Of a stretch of 64,000 bases of DNA, positions 39,843-51,502 are shown in pieces (the first letter of the stretch is position 1; each line of letters opens with the position of its first letter). The notes under the pieces are model-generated. The model worked only from the letters and a program-made list of their open reading frames with translations, ran no database searches and had not been told where the DNA came from. Made by a program: the position numbers and the translations under genes. The DNA is taken from the NCBI GenBank assembly GCA_008360975.2, contig CM039182.1:147254656-147318655 (forward strand). Reading direction: 5' to 3'. This DNA comes from Lichenostomus cassidix. Taxonomy: Eukaryota > Chordata > Aves > Passeriformes > Meliphagidae.

Positions 39843-41707
39843 ATCGCTTTAGTTGGACCCACAGGCACAAGGTGCACCACAAGCACCAGCTGAGGGTGGC
39901 TGGTCAAGGTGCTCCCTTGCTCATGTCATTGGGGTTGTTACACACTCTGCCTCTCACTGCCTGAAGCTTCAGAGCCTCCTCTCTTAATGTGAATTATAGC
40001 ATCCACAAGACAGAGGCTTGAAAACAGGAGTTGCCTTTTTATCTCCAGGTGGAAGTGAGAAAAAGAGCTGCCGAAGTGTTTCCTCCTGGGAAAGACTGTG
40101 GAGTAAAAATAAACTTTGGGTCAAAATAACCAAAGCTGTATCTACACGTGTGTGAGGCAGTTGCCTCTCACTCCTGAGCTCTGTGGGTTGGTCTGAGGAA
40201 CTCTGTCCTTCTAGGCAGCAAGAATTTGCCCCATATCCCACCCCCCTGGACAGAAGCAACATTTGGGATGTTCTGAATGGGGCAGAGAGACAGTACTGCT
40301 TTGATGCAATGGAGCTGGGGAGTGTCTGTGCCCTTCTGCAAGGTCAGGGCCTGATGTGCCCTTAAGTGTTTGGAAGTGGAGCTGGGAACTGCCCAGTGCT
40401 GAGTGAGATGCGGCATTTAGCAAAGCTTAACTTCCTGCTGCATGGCAGAGATTCACATCCAGCATTTCACACGTGGCACTGAGTTTGGGTATGGATGTTG
40501 TCACTAAGCAACAAAACACAGATTTTGCAGGTGATAGTAAGGTGATCCTAAACCTCCTCTCCTCCTGCCTCCTCTCCAGTTCACCAAGGCCACCAGAACC
40601 AGTCTGACCTCTGTGGTGGTGAGGAGCCAGCAGGAGGACTGGTAGATGAGGGAAGAGAAGAGTGTTGAGGACAGATTCAAACCAGCTGTGCCAGGTGTGA
40701 AGGGAGAGCCCAGACAGGCAGGAGTCTTACAGTCCTCTCAGAGCCTAACCTTGAAATCAGGCAGGCAGCAGAGCAGGGCAGGAGGTGGACAAGCCATGAG
40801 AGGCATTTGAACACAGAGAGGGGAACTTCATCCATGGCACAGAACTCAGGACTCTCTCTGAGCCCTCCAAACCCAGAAATCCAGGGTTAGACTGAACAGG
40901 AAAAATGGTACTGTCTACCTGCAGAAAAGTGGCACTGAGAACAATGAGGGACTATGAAATAAATAAATCTGATGTCAGAAAAAAGCTCCCTGAAACTGAA
41001 ACTTTAAAGAAGCAAGGGGGAAAAGATGTTTGGAACCAAGCCTTACAACAGAGCAGTGAGCAAGGCTGATGCTGAGGCTTTTTGGGTATTGAAAGAAGAT
41101 ATCTGCCTGGTCTGTGATCTATGCCCAGCATTGCTGCTCTTTGCACCGCCACCAAAATAACCAGCCAATGTCCCCAGCACAACGAGCAGAGTGACCCCAG
41201 TGATGGGGATGGGTGGCACTTTTCCATCAGTGTCCTGCATGTGCAAACAGATAGAGCATCACCTCCCAGCTGCCAAAACACTGCTGCCTTATCTACAGTG
41301 CAGCCAGGGGTGCAGGGAACAGGGAGAGAGAAAATATGACTGTGCCCATTCGGGAACAGCCCGAAAAACCTCTCAGCTGAGGGTCTCATCAGAGCTGGTT
41401 TGCACAAAGATGAGATAAAGCTGCATCAGGTTTCCCTCTTCCCCTGGACATTTCACACTGCTGGTCCCCAGGAGAGCTGTATTTCCCCATCATGTGGCTC
41501 CTTGCTGACACGCTGCCTGGTGCCCTGCTGGCCCAGAAGGTCACTGTGCACCTGGCCCAGGGGTGTGGAGTGAAAAGGAAAAGTACTGGGAATGAGCTAC
41601 AGTCCTCATGTTTGTACCACAGTGGCTGAAGAGGCTGTGTACAAACCTGAACCCCATGGAACTGCTCCCTGGATGGAGAGGGAAAGGGGCTGGCTCTGTG
41701 CGATCTC
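39843..41707. other. Gene-free region, moderate G+C
   Basis: No recognised repeat or gene. Long open frames near 40950-41410 (minus) lack family resemblance. Confidence 0.55.
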
Positions 41708-41726
41708 AAAAAAAAAAAAAAAAAAA
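41708..41726 (+). repeat. A19 homopolymer
   Basis: Nineteen adenines preceding the 41.7-42.0 kb CR1 copy. No processed-pseudogene body upstream could be recognised. Confidence 0.98.
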
Positions 41727-41734
41727 GAGTCTCC

Positions 41735-42012
41735 TGTGCTCAGAGCTGGTGTTGTCTCCCTGGGGACATGGCTTTAAATGGAGAGAAAATAGGTTTGGAT
41801 TGCTCATTAGGAAAAACTTCTTTAAGGGCAGTGAAGCCCTGGCACAGAATGCCCAGAGAAACTGTGGATGCCTCATCCCTGGAAATGTTCAAGGCCAGGC
41901 TGGATGGAGCTCTGAGCAACCTGGTCTGGTGAAAGGTGTCTCTGCCCGTGGCAACAGGCTTGGAACAAAATCTTTAAGGTTCCTTCCAACCCAGATCATT
42001 CTGTGGTTCGGA
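41735..42012 (+). repeat. CR1 LINE, 5'-truncated
   Basis: Contains 'tttggattgctcattagga', 'gtgaagccctggcacagaat', 'ctcatccctggaaatgttca', 'caaggccaggctggatggag' and a decayed tail 'cccagatcattctgtggttc'. Plus orientation. An A19 run sits just before it. The 169-codon open frame covering the A-run and this element is chance. Confidence 0.92.
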
Positions 42013-42707
42013 TTTATCTCGTCTGTTAAGTGGATATCTCCATCTCAACTCATCACCTTGGCCTTTCTTTACAGCCACTGGCAAAAACCAGGCATTTCAG
42101 GTTGGAAACATTTCTGATACAGGGTGGGTGTTTCCTTACAGAGCCCCCTTCTCCCTGTGGATGTTTTGGGAAGCACAGATGTCTGCCTTGCAAATCACAG
42201 CAGCTCATCATGTGGCTCCTTTTCATATCTGGTGTTTTTAAATAAAGAGGTTTGTGTTAACAACATCACTGATCCCTCCTGTTGTTTTTCTCAACAGAGA
42301 CTGTGTGACCCTGAGGTCTCAGTATGGACAAGGTTTAGAGGACATGAGTTTATCTTGAAACCAACAGCAGCAACATTTGAAGAGCTACACAAAAGAGAAA
42401 TCTGGTAAATTTACCCAATAGTTGTGTTGAAAATAATATCCCAAAGCATTTGCACCTATTTTGTCTTATTTTTGTACTAAATTAAAATGCACATTATCCA
42501 CCTATCACCACATGCAAGTGGCTTATGTTGATACACAATTCAAATACCACAGACCTGGGCCAGGTCCCTGCAGTGCCCTCCTCAAGAGAATTGCAAAACA
42601 CAGCCCTGGCCAGGACTTCAGCCAAGAGTGGAAAGACAGGAGCATCTTTTTTCTCTTCTACTTTTAAACAGAGTCCTGTGGGACTCAGCTCTGCACAGGA
42701 GTGAGAG

Positions 42708-42779
42708 ATGGATGGGAGGGGATGGATGGGATGGGATGGGATGGGATGGGATGGGATGGGATGGGATGGATGGGATGGG
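42708..42779 (+). repeat. (GGGAT)n pentanucleotide microsatellite, about 70 bp
   Basis: About thirteen units of GGGAT with interrupting GGAT at both ends. The G3-N2 spacing again fits a quadruplex-forming pattern on the plus strand. Confidence 0.97.
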
Positions 42780-43332
42780 CAGGCTTTATACCTTCCTCCA
42801 GGTTTGTGGAGGATGCCATAGTAGGGAAGGACAATTCTTACCTGCTCTACCTTATGCTGGGGATCTGCAATGGTGCCATCTTCTCTGGTGACATCTTCCA
42901 TGTAAGCAAATGCCCAGAGCTGGCTGTAGGGTTCATTTTAAATAAATTAAATTATCCTGTTCAAGTCTCATTTCATGGCTCTTCTCTTTACTTAATTTAC
43001 ATTCACATTACCTTTGCTCTTGTGGTCTCTCCAGGGACCTGCAGACACCCTGCCTGGCAAGGTGACATCCTGCTGGGGTGATGTCCTTTTGCATCCCTGG
43101 AGTCCACACCCCCAAAACACACCAAACACATTTGCAGCAGAGGGGAGCACATCCAAATACTGTATGTGTTCCATAAATCCTTTTTAATTCTCAGGAGCCT
43201 GTGACCTTTCTCAAGCCAGAGGCAAGGAAAAGCACAATCATTATTAAACTGGTGAATTGAGCAGGGGTGGGGGGCAGCTGTTGGTGGTTTTATGGTTTGG
43301 CTTAGGAACAAAACCAAAAGGGTTTTTTTAGG

Positions 43333-43350
43333 AAAAAAAAAAAAAAAAAA
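43333..43350 (+). repeat. A18 homopolymer
   Basis: Eighteen adenines with a T7 a few bases before. No retroposed gene recognised upstream. Confidence 0.98.
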
Positions 43351-43608
43351 GGATGAAAGGGGCAAAAGTTCCCTGTTTCACAGTTCCTAAGGTCACACTT
43401 CATATTAAGGTTCCATTTAGAAAGGGCACATAATTTCTTGATACATGTTGAGGTGATTGATGAATCATTTATTGTGTATTGCTATTGAACTGCTGGTGTG
43501 CAAAGCTGTGATTTAACCATCTGTAATATCTGCAGCTGCTGTGGACACAGCCATCGATAATGCTGGGACACAAAGTATTTGTGTGCATAACGTGCTTACC
43601 ACATCTAA

Positions 43609-43642
43609 CATTTATGAATGCTTTATAAACAATTCATAAATG
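43609..43642. repeat. Perfect inverted repeat, 11 bp arms
   Basis: Arms CATTTATGAAT (43609-43619) and ATTCATAAATG (43632-43642) are exact reverse complements around a 12-base centre that itself contains the palindrome TTTATAAA. It lies in an AT-rich block free of recognised repeats (43430-43720). Confidence 0.9.
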
Positions 43643-45565
43643 AAATCTTAATATACAGCGTAACCTATTTTTAATGTTGTGGCAGTTACATAACCCATTT
43701 CACCTTGATTCATCTCAGTTAACTTCAGGCACCTTGTGGAGGTGGGAGGTGTCTCTGTAGCCCTGCACCATTTCCTTCTGCATTTTTCCCCCTCATCTAC
43801 CCCTGTTCTGCCCCAAAAGTTCTGTTAGATGTGTCTCAGGATGGTGCAGCTTCCCATCAGCAGCTCACTCACATGTGAACACACTAAAGGAAAACACTCC
43901 CCTGCCTTTCCTTTCCCCTTTTCAACCCAAACCCACTGCATGGGTTCAGCCTCCTGTGGCCACACAAAGAGGTGAATCAGGCAAAGGAATGGGGAGGGAA
44001 TGGCATCTCTGCTCTGGATCTGGGCTGTTGGGAAAGGAGGTGGAAGGCAGAGTCCTGAATCAGACTATGTCCTGGACCAGTTTGTAAGAACATGGGCAGA
44101 CTCTGGTGAGCAGAAGGGGCCCTGTTTCAGACACAGATTAGTGATGACATCCTCATAGTCATTAACAAGATGCTCATTGTTAAACTGTTTCAAAAGCTGG
44201 CCTGATTTCTCTCTGGCATTGTTTTGTTCAAGCTGAATCCAGGCTGAAGAGGGTTTGAAATCACCCTTCTCCAGCCAAGGCATTGGAGAACACTGGGCTT
44301 AACAAATTCTTCTCTTCAGAGGATCCAGGGCTCCTTCATCACAGAAACGGTGCTGTGCTGCCTCATTGTTAACATATGCCTTCCCTTATGCCAAGTGACT
44401 TCTGAGCAGCTCCTGAGGAGTTTTCCTGGCTGTGGAGATGGCGAGGCTGAGAGGAGTGCAGGTAGCAGCCCTTGGGAGAGAAACACTTGGAAGAGCAGTG
44501 GTCAGCAGGAGATGGCTGAGCACTGCTTTGCCTGGGGACAGTGACTGGGGACAATGTGGCTTTCCAGGCAAGGCTGTGGATCTGATTCACACCTCCAAGG
44601 TTCATCAGTGTGGTTGGTATAGACACACACTGAGCACATCTTGGCCTGGAAGGATCTTCTGCACCCTGAGACTCATCTACATCCAGTGCCAAATTTGGTG
44701 AGATGCCTTCTCCTCATGCCAAGGCTCCAGGGAGCCAGTGGTGATGGCCCATGCAACACCATGGCATGTGGGCCTCAAGGTCAAATTTACAGGTTCAGAT
44801 GAATTGCAGGTTCAGATGAAGATTGCCCATCCAGGCACAGGGTTAGCAAATTTCCCAGGGAAATGTGTGACTGAATTAGCTGTCAAAAGAGGGCCTATTA
44901 ATGTGTTTCTATTGATGTGTTTAACATTAGGCACATGCTTGGATATCTTGCTGAATCAGGAATACAGGGACAGTGGGTAAGCAGTGGATGTTAAATGTCA
45001 CATCACCCACACACAAAGTCCCACTGGTGTTATGGAGTTGATGCACCATGAATGCAGTGGCCCAAGTGTCCTTCCAAAAAGCAACATCAGATGGTAGCAA
45101 AATGGACAAGATCCTGTTCTACTGGAATAGCTCAAGGTGTTTTCAAGAGAGAATATGAGAGCCAACCTCTGGTTTAGAAGTTGAAATTGGGTTTGAAGCA
45201 GTTTTTTCCACAACATGAACAAAGTGTTTGGGGGGCTCTAACAGAGATGCAGAGGAAGGAAAAGAAGAAAGGGACAAGTTGATCCTTTTCATTGGGACCA
45301 AACAAAGAAAAGCAGAAAAGTGCAGTGAGTAGAAGAGTCAGTGGGAAGAATGAGGTAAGAAAGAACAAGATGAGAAACTAAGAGCTAAAAAGATGCTGAA
45401 CAACCCAAAAACCTTGACCTAACCCCAGAGGGAAACATCACAGAACACTTGACACTAACATTTTGTCCAGTTCTTTGTGTCTTCTGTAGTAAGAAAAGAG
45501 CACTAGTGCTTGCAAAGCTCTGTAAAGCAACTACCTGTATGAAAGCCTTCAAATCTCCCCTGTGC

Positions 45566-45645
45566 CCAAAGAGCTGAGCTGCAAGCCCAGAGCTGCAGAA
45601 GAACCAAAGAGCTGAGCTGCAAGCCCAGAGCTGCAGAAGAACCAA
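45566..45645 (+). repeat. Perfect 38 bp tandem duplication
   Basis: Two identical 38-base copies (45566-45603 and 45604-45641) plus a four-base start of a third. The unit includes 'aaagagctgagctgcaagcc'. The lack of any mismatch means it is recent. Open frames on the minus strand repeat the same residues across it. Confidence 0.97.
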
Positions 45646-45978
45646 GCTTGGTTCCATCCCAGAGAGTCAGCAGCCAGCACTGCTCTGGGGTGTGCAGTGA
45701 GAGCAGGATGGATGCACAGCCCCATGCCAGGGACAAACAAAGTGCCATAGCCAGGAAGGGAGCCAGAGGATTCAAGGAAGGGAGAGTGCAGCTGGTTCTC
45801 TCTAAGGAAAGCTTAAGAGCTTCTAGATTGGAAATCCAAACACAGGAGCTCCAGGACTGTTTGATAGGAGGAGCTCAAACAAGGCTGGGCATCAGATGGT
45901 TTTTAAGTGCTTGCAGTCAGTCTTCCAAGATGGTCCTTCCAGCCTTTGAGCTGTTTCTTAGAGGATGGAAAGGATGAC

Positions 45979-46195
45979 AGAATCATGGAATGGTTTGGAT
46001 TGCAAGGAACATTTACAGGTCTGGTTCCAAACACCCAGCAATGAGCAGAGACATCCTCAACTGGATCAGGTTGCTCAGAATCCTCTCCAAGCCAACCTTG
46101 AGTGTTTTCAGGGATGGGGCAACCATCACCTCTCTGGGCAATCTGTGCCATGACCTCACCACCCTCAGCATCAGTATTAGGACACTGAGGCATTT
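45979..46195 (-). repeat. CR1 LINE fragment (first of a head-to-tail pair)
   Basis: Plus strand starts 'gaatcatggaatggtttgga' and continues 'aacatttacaggtctggttc', 'gggatggggcaaccatcacc', 'gccatgacctcaccaccctc'. It is antisense CR1 3' sequence. A second, distinct CR1 copy in the same orientation abuts it at 46196, so one insertion probably landed at the edge of, or within, the other. Confidence 0.93.
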
Positions 46196-46455
46196 CAGAC
46201 TCACAGAACCTGCTGAGTTGGAAGGAAACCCCAAGGATCAGAGTCCAACTCCCAGCCCTGCACAGCACCATCCCAACAAGCCCACCATGCACCTGAGGTG
46301 TTGTCCAAGCACTTCTTGAGCTCTGTCAGGCTTGGCGCTGTGACCACTTCCCTGGGGAGCTCTTCCAGGGCCCAACCACCCTCTGAGTGAGAATCTTTCC
46401 TAATATCCGACTGAAACCTCCCCTGACACAACTTCAGGCCGTTTGCTGCCTTTCA
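46196..46455 (-). repeat. CR1 LINE fragment (second of a head-to-tail pair)
   Basis: Plus strand reads 'cacagaacctgctgagttgg', 'cttggcgctgtgaccacttc', 'ctgaaacctcccctgacaca'. This subfamily matches the 31.9 kb copy, not the neighbour at 45979-46195. It lies just beyond the inferred 3' end of TRAPPC9. Confidence 0.93.
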
Positions 46456-46721
46456 TGTGAATGCCTCTCCCTCCCTTCAGCTGACAGGGAACAGACACTG
46501 ACACAGCAGCCACTCTGTGGAGCCACATGGTTCACCACCTCTGAGCTCTTCTAGGAAGAGAAAGTTTGAGTGAAGCTGAAATTTCATTTCCAGGGTCAAA
46601 CACATTGTTTCAGAGACAGAATACAGCATCAAGAGATGTGCGTTATTGTCAGTAAAAATACACAAGAACACAATCAAGAACTACAGACAGAAGAGACTGG
46701 CAGAGGTGTAAATAACAAGTA

Positions 46722-46727
46722 TTTATT
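46722..46727 (-). terminator. Candidate distal polyadenylation signal of TRAPPC9
   Basis: AATAAA on the minus strand, in the order expected for TRAPPC9 transcript processing, followed within 20-80 bases by a T/GT-rich run. Cleavage would fall near 46695-46712. The other hexamers upstream have weaker downstream GU-rich context. Confidence 0.45.
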
Positions 46728-48914
46728 CAGTTGAAGTTACACAACTTATGTTTCTCCAGGGCATTCATATTTGGGACCAACATCTGCTCTCAGCAATGGC
46801 CATTTAAATTAGGAATAATTTATTGCAACCACTGGTTCGTATCAGATTTACAATGAACTGTTCAGCTCATCATGTTCAAAATAATTGCTGGGTGTTTCAG
46901 AGAAATAAAAAGAAGTTTTCAGTACCAGGAAAGGAGAGCAGATAAGACAAGTATCATCCTTCTTTCAGGCACTACAAGGACCAATCCTGACAGCAGCCCC
47001 GGTGACTTTAAGCAACTTTCCTTCAACCGTTCTCCAAAGTTCACTAACACTTCAATATCTTCCTTCTGGAAAAGTTAAAAATGATTCTCAGAAAGAACTT
47101 CTTGTGTTTCATCTCCCTCACCAAGACAAGTAGAAGTGTGAGAAAATTGGGGAAGATATCATAAATGCCAAAAGCAACTAAGCATCCACATTGACAAGGG
47201 ACAGAGTAGTCTACTCTATAATGAAGAGATAGAACTTTAAGGGTCAGCTCACACATAAGAACTTAAATTTATGTGCACATATGGCAGATTTATAATGGCA
47301 TATTGGATACCTGGAAAATATGCAGCTCGCTTTTGTTCTAATAAAACCTGTTCCCATTCCAACAGCTTCAGCAGGCTGTGGATCAGGATCCTTTATAAAT
47401 AAAAGGCACAGGAATGTTGTATCCCAGTACAGGCTTCACAGAACAAGACCCTATCTTCTCAGAGAACATCAAAAGTCAATTAGAGGATAATCCCTTAACT
47501 GAGTAAACTGAAGCATCCTGACTGCAACAGCATCTACTTCACAGTATTTTTATTTCAAATGCAATGTGGTCCTTACAAAGCCTTAGCTGTATTCCTAGAA
47601 TCTGCAGATTATCTGCTGGGAACACTGAATAAAACCCAATTTGTATTTTGCTGCAAGAGTTTTGTGCAACATAGTACAGACACAGATGTCAAAGCCAAGC
47701 TTTTATGGAGATGAACTGGTTAAGTGCCTGCTCTCCTTGGATCTTATTTTTCTGTGTATTGCCTATCCAGTGACAGAGAAATCAGCCTCATGGCACAATC
47801 TGGTCAGCAGAGCTCCACCAACACAGAAAAACAGGCCCAACTCAGCTGCTGGACCCTCTTTCCATGGTGTCTCTGGCCCAGAGCCACTGTGCCAGGCTAA
47901 GGAACAGTTTTGTTACCAAAAGTGACTGGAACCTGACACAGCAGTAAATCATTGCAAGTAAATCTCCCGCTGGGCTCAGATTTTGATCAGGTCAAGACTG
48001 AAAACTTGCACTTTCAAGGCTGAGTACAGAGCCACAGCTCAAGCACAAACAATGGTAACATTGCCACAAAACAGGTTTTTAGAGATAATAGCCTGCATAC
48101 ACTGGAAATACAGCTACCAAGCTACAGCTACAGTTCCCTCAGGTTAGGAATACATTTAGGATGAACAGTCATTTGCAAGCATGCAATGAATGGAGTTTTG
48201 AGCACTGTCTTTCCTATGGAAAACACCAGTCACCTCTAAAAGTACACCTGGGTGTGGTGCAGAGAGCCAGAACTGAGCAGGAAGGGCCAGGACAGGCATT
48301 CAGCGGGGACCCACGTTTGGATAAATTGTAAAGAAACAAAGAAACTGCAAAGAGGTTGTGCATGTAGATTTAAATCATGTAGAGCTAACTGGAGTGTCCC
48401 TGCCACATCTTGGTGTTTCCACCCCCAAAAGCATACCACCACCAAATTTAACTATGTGTTTAAAAGACTGAGATAGGTTTTAAACATATGGTCCATGAAA
48501 TAATGTATTAATCATACAGCTAAGACAGCTCCCTGCTTTACATGGGGTAAAAACATGTCTCACTATACAAAAACATTACTCTGAAAAACAGGCTAAATTA
48601 TCAGTACATTCAACAGCTACTTTTACAGTTAGGAATTCCATGGCCTTAATTGCCTAATAATTAAACTTATAAAAAAATTAATGAAAACAAAAAAAGGAAA
48701 AAACCAGACACATTTAAGAAGCAGTATATTAGTATGAAAAATCTGATGACAAGAGTTTGCAGAAACTCATGAGAAGTTATATTAATGATCATCTGATTAA
48801 TTCTGGTGAATCTTTAGGTGTCTGCAAATGTTTCAAGTGACTGTGACTGTATAAAACAGAACTGTGAAATCCGAAATTCACATGCAAGCCTTAGGCAGCC
48901 CAAAAGTTGGCTTA

Positions 48915-48920
48915 TTTATT
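48915..48920 (-). terminator. Candidate proximal polyadenylation signal of TRAPPC9
   Basis: Minus-strand AATAAA (overlapping AATAAATAAG) about 700 bases after the stop codon. It is a possible alternative 3' end; the sequence alone cannot decide its use. Confidence 0.3.
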
Positions 48921-49621
48921 CTCTCAAGGACAAAACTCTTTTGCTCTTCCTCACCCTCTCTCCTTTCTAGTTCATAGATCTGCCAAACCAAAGGCAGTGA
49001 CTTTACCAGGAGCAAGGGGCACTGGGCTCAGGGGAGGGAGACAATAACTGCAGGCACATTTGCTATTCTTACTTTCAGCATCACACTAAAAAGCACCACT
49101 ACTGCCATTTACTACCAAAGACACCAAATACTCGGCAAACAAATGGAAAAGAACAAGCCAGTGAACAAATCTAAGAGAGATCTACACCCCAAGGGAAACA
49201 ATCCATGGGTCCAGCACAAACCAGCAGGAATTTCATACAGATCCACAAATCTTACTGAAAAATGATGAAACAGGATTATTCAAATTGTATTTAAGACCTT
49301 CAAACACATGGCTAAATTCAGCCCTCAAGAGCCTTTCAAAGCACTGATATCAATGGAGTATATTGAAGTACAATGCATATATAAGCAGTTTGAAAGGCTG
49401 TCTGGAAACAGAGGAAAACTTCAGCACAGTTATAATCTCTCTCCCTCTGAAATTAGCTAAAGCAGCTGTCCAAATGACTATCAGCCAATTCAGAAAGTGT
49501 TCAGCTGTTCCTCCAAAGTAGAGCCTGTGGCCTGGGGTTGGACAGAAACAAGCTGGGGTCAAGCAGAGGATGTGCCAAGCACTGCTGTGTGCTCTGGTTA
49601 ATCAAGTAGCTCACACGACAT

Positions 49622-49801
49622 TTACAGCTGAGTTGGGGCCACAGGCTCCAGAGCACGGATGTGGACACTGGGAAGGCAGAGCCAGGACAGGGGCAGCTCC
49701 CTGATGCAGTTGTCTTCGTGGAATTTGATATTCAGGTAGAAATCACCCGTGTAGAGGAAGAGAAGTGCTCCAAAGTACACAGAGTCTTTGGTTGGCTTTA
49801 C
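49622..49801 (-). CDS. TRAPPC9: TRAPPC9 last coding exon with stop codon
   Basis: A terminal exon of 59 codons plus a TAA stop (49622-49624). Too short and lacking a start codon, it would be missed by simple ORF calling. It begins [12 protein letters not shown], continues [17 protein letters not shown], and includes [16 protein letters not shown] before ending VAPTQL. The [15 protein letters not shown] and SW-CLPSVH blocks are the conserved extreme C-terminus of vertebrate TRAPPC9. The acceptor is CTCTTTGCCAG with its AG at 49802-49803, and a plausible branch point (CTGAT, A at 49823) lies 22 bases from the exon. It starts in phase 0, so the join to the upstream exon gives a continuous ...FYIDS-VKPT... 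frame. From memory, the human protein ends shortly after ALE, so this bird version seems to carry a few extra tail residues. That comparison is unverified. Confidence 0.94.
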   Translation of the reverse strand, partial: VKPTKDSVYFGALLFLYTGDFYLNIKFHEDNCIRELPLSWLCLPSVHIRALEPVAPTQL

Positions 49802-51502
49802 CTGGCAAAGAGAATGTGAAAATCAGTGTAAATAAACCATCAAAGAAGCAAATTAATTGAAGTTTGCAATTCATTAGCTCCTTCCAGTGGTCTCAGAGTA
49901 CTCCAGATTCACATCTTAATAATACTTTCATAGAAAAAGGAGTAAAGGTCTTGTCCCTGTTCTAGTAAAACTGCTGCATTAAAAAATAAATCCTGTTATT
50001 CACTCATGCAGTAAATCTGTGGCACAACTCAAAATAGAATATGAACCTTCAGGAGTCAAAAATTCCAAAACAGAATTTGTTTAAGGTAGAGATCACCCTA
50101 AATCTCTTCTTAAACTGCATTTGCCAACATCTCAATTAAAGTTCCAAATCATGTCTCTGAATTAATGTTAAATACATGGTTAAACAACATTTAACAGATT
50201 AGCAATAACTAAGTTCATTCTCACTTATTACTGAGACACAATTTGACTGCAAATTCTAATCAGGAATCTTTAATATTCACTATCATTGTGATAATGAAGT
50301 TTAGCAAGAAACTTCCCAGAAACAGTAGCCATCCTGAATTAACTTGTCCAAATTAAATACAGAGTTCACACTGTTTCTACATTTATGTATCTTCCTTCAT
50401 CACAAACCCATCTACAGTCCATATCTTCACAACAAATAATATATCTCAGTCCATCATTTCAGCAAGACACTTCAGTAATTTCTAACTTTAACACTCCCAC
50501 AACTGTTCAGCATGTGATAACGTTTGAATTAGTATCTGCTTCCACAAGATGTTAAATCCAGTTTCAGGATGCCTAGAACTGAGTTAAAGTTGCAGCAAAT
50601 GCAAATCAACACAAAGCCATTCCACGGGACGGAATTTTTCAAAAAGACTGTGAAAAGGCAATTTCATCCCAGTAGAAATGTCCCAATTAAGGATCCCTGA
50701 TCTCCTCAGTATTGGTCTTCCCACAGCCAAGACCATCTGACAGTTCTTTTCTTCTCTCTGCACTGTGGAGCCATCAAGCCCTGTGCCCATGTATTTCCCT
50801 TTCCCTTGAACACTCACTGGCAATGAGCCTTTCTTTGGTCTTCTCCAAACACCTCAGTGTCCACCAGGTTACAGAGTCCAGCACTGATTCCAAACTGAGA
50901 GCCTGACACTCCACTGGTCAGCCAGGCTGAGATCCAACCCCAACCACAGCAGAAACTCTGGCTTTGCACCCAGAAGCTCTGACCTGTCCTGGTGTGGTTC
51001 AGGAGGGAGTGATGTCCCCTCTGCAAGGGGACACCTCCACCTGGAACAGCAAAGGGATGAGGCCAAGGCTCTGAGACAGGAGTGTTCCACACTTTAAAAA
51101 AAATTGTCTTATGGTAAACTGGGACATGAACAATGGGGTTGGAACTGGGAAAGTACCTATGGACACCCTTTGATGAAGGATAACTCGTCACTGCATGGGA
51201 AGACCAGAAAAAGGGTGATGGGAAGGCCATGGTGGGAACGGGGGAAGGCAAATGACTAAGAAGATTTCAGGGGTGTAGGGAACTCAAGAATATGCCAGAG
51301 AGCTGAAAACTGCCAGCCAGCACCTTCCATGCGGCAGGTTCTCTGTAGCTTTCAGAAGTGGAGGGAATGAGCTGTTTGTTTCCATTTTCTCTAGCTCTAG
51401 ACTTTTTTTTTTTTATTTTCACTGCCAGATTCTTTAGCCAGTAGACATGTATCCTGTTTAGCTCCCTGGGCTATCAGGCTGCTTTGTTGAATCTCCCTAA
51501 AC

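Larger units (their letters stand above)
42013..45565. other. Gene-free region with (GGGAT)n, A18 and an AT-rich palindrome
   Basis: No gene recognised. The block 43430-43720 carries the 43609-43642 inverted repeat, a PBX/HOX-like TGATTGAT, and no transposon signature I can name. Confidence 0.55.
46700..49621 (-). other. TRAPPC9: Probable TRAPPC9 3'UTR
   Basis: About 2.9 kb immediately downstream of the TAA stop holds no CR1 and no recognisable gene. Minus-strand AATAAA hexamers occur at 48915-48920, 47549-47554, 46819-46824 and 46722-46727. The last is followed on the transcript strand by a clearly U- and GU-rich stretch (about 46625-46705), typical of a downstream polyadenylation element. 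CR1 insertions begin soon after, at about 46455. The distal end is therefore my choice, with 48915 a plausible proximal alternative giving a roughly 0.7 kb UTR. Inference only; no transcript data. Confidence 0.45.

Noticed and set aside
39551..39907. A 118-codon lysine/arginine/glutamate-rich frame on the minus strand
   Set aside because: It is the TCTTC array read in reverse, continuing into a CR1 stub. Not a gene.
40952..41407. A 151-codon minus-strand frame
   Set aside because: No family resemblance, and shorter frames cover the same bases on the other strand.
41708..41726. A19 run, considered as the tail of a processed pseudogene (likewise A18 at 43333 and T25 at 58669)
   Set aside because: No retroposed gene body or target-site duplication could be recognised beside any of them.
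41608..42117. The longest open frame in the window (169 codons, plus strand)
   Set aside because: It runs through an A19 tract (giving a lysine string) and a 5'-truncated CR1. No conserved protein family.
1..46699. KCNK9, the gene expected downstream of TRAPPC9 from mammalian gene order
   Set aside because: No open frame resembling either exon of a two-pore potassium channel (pore GYG motifs, membrane segments) is present. It must lie beyond the left edge or have moved in this lineage.
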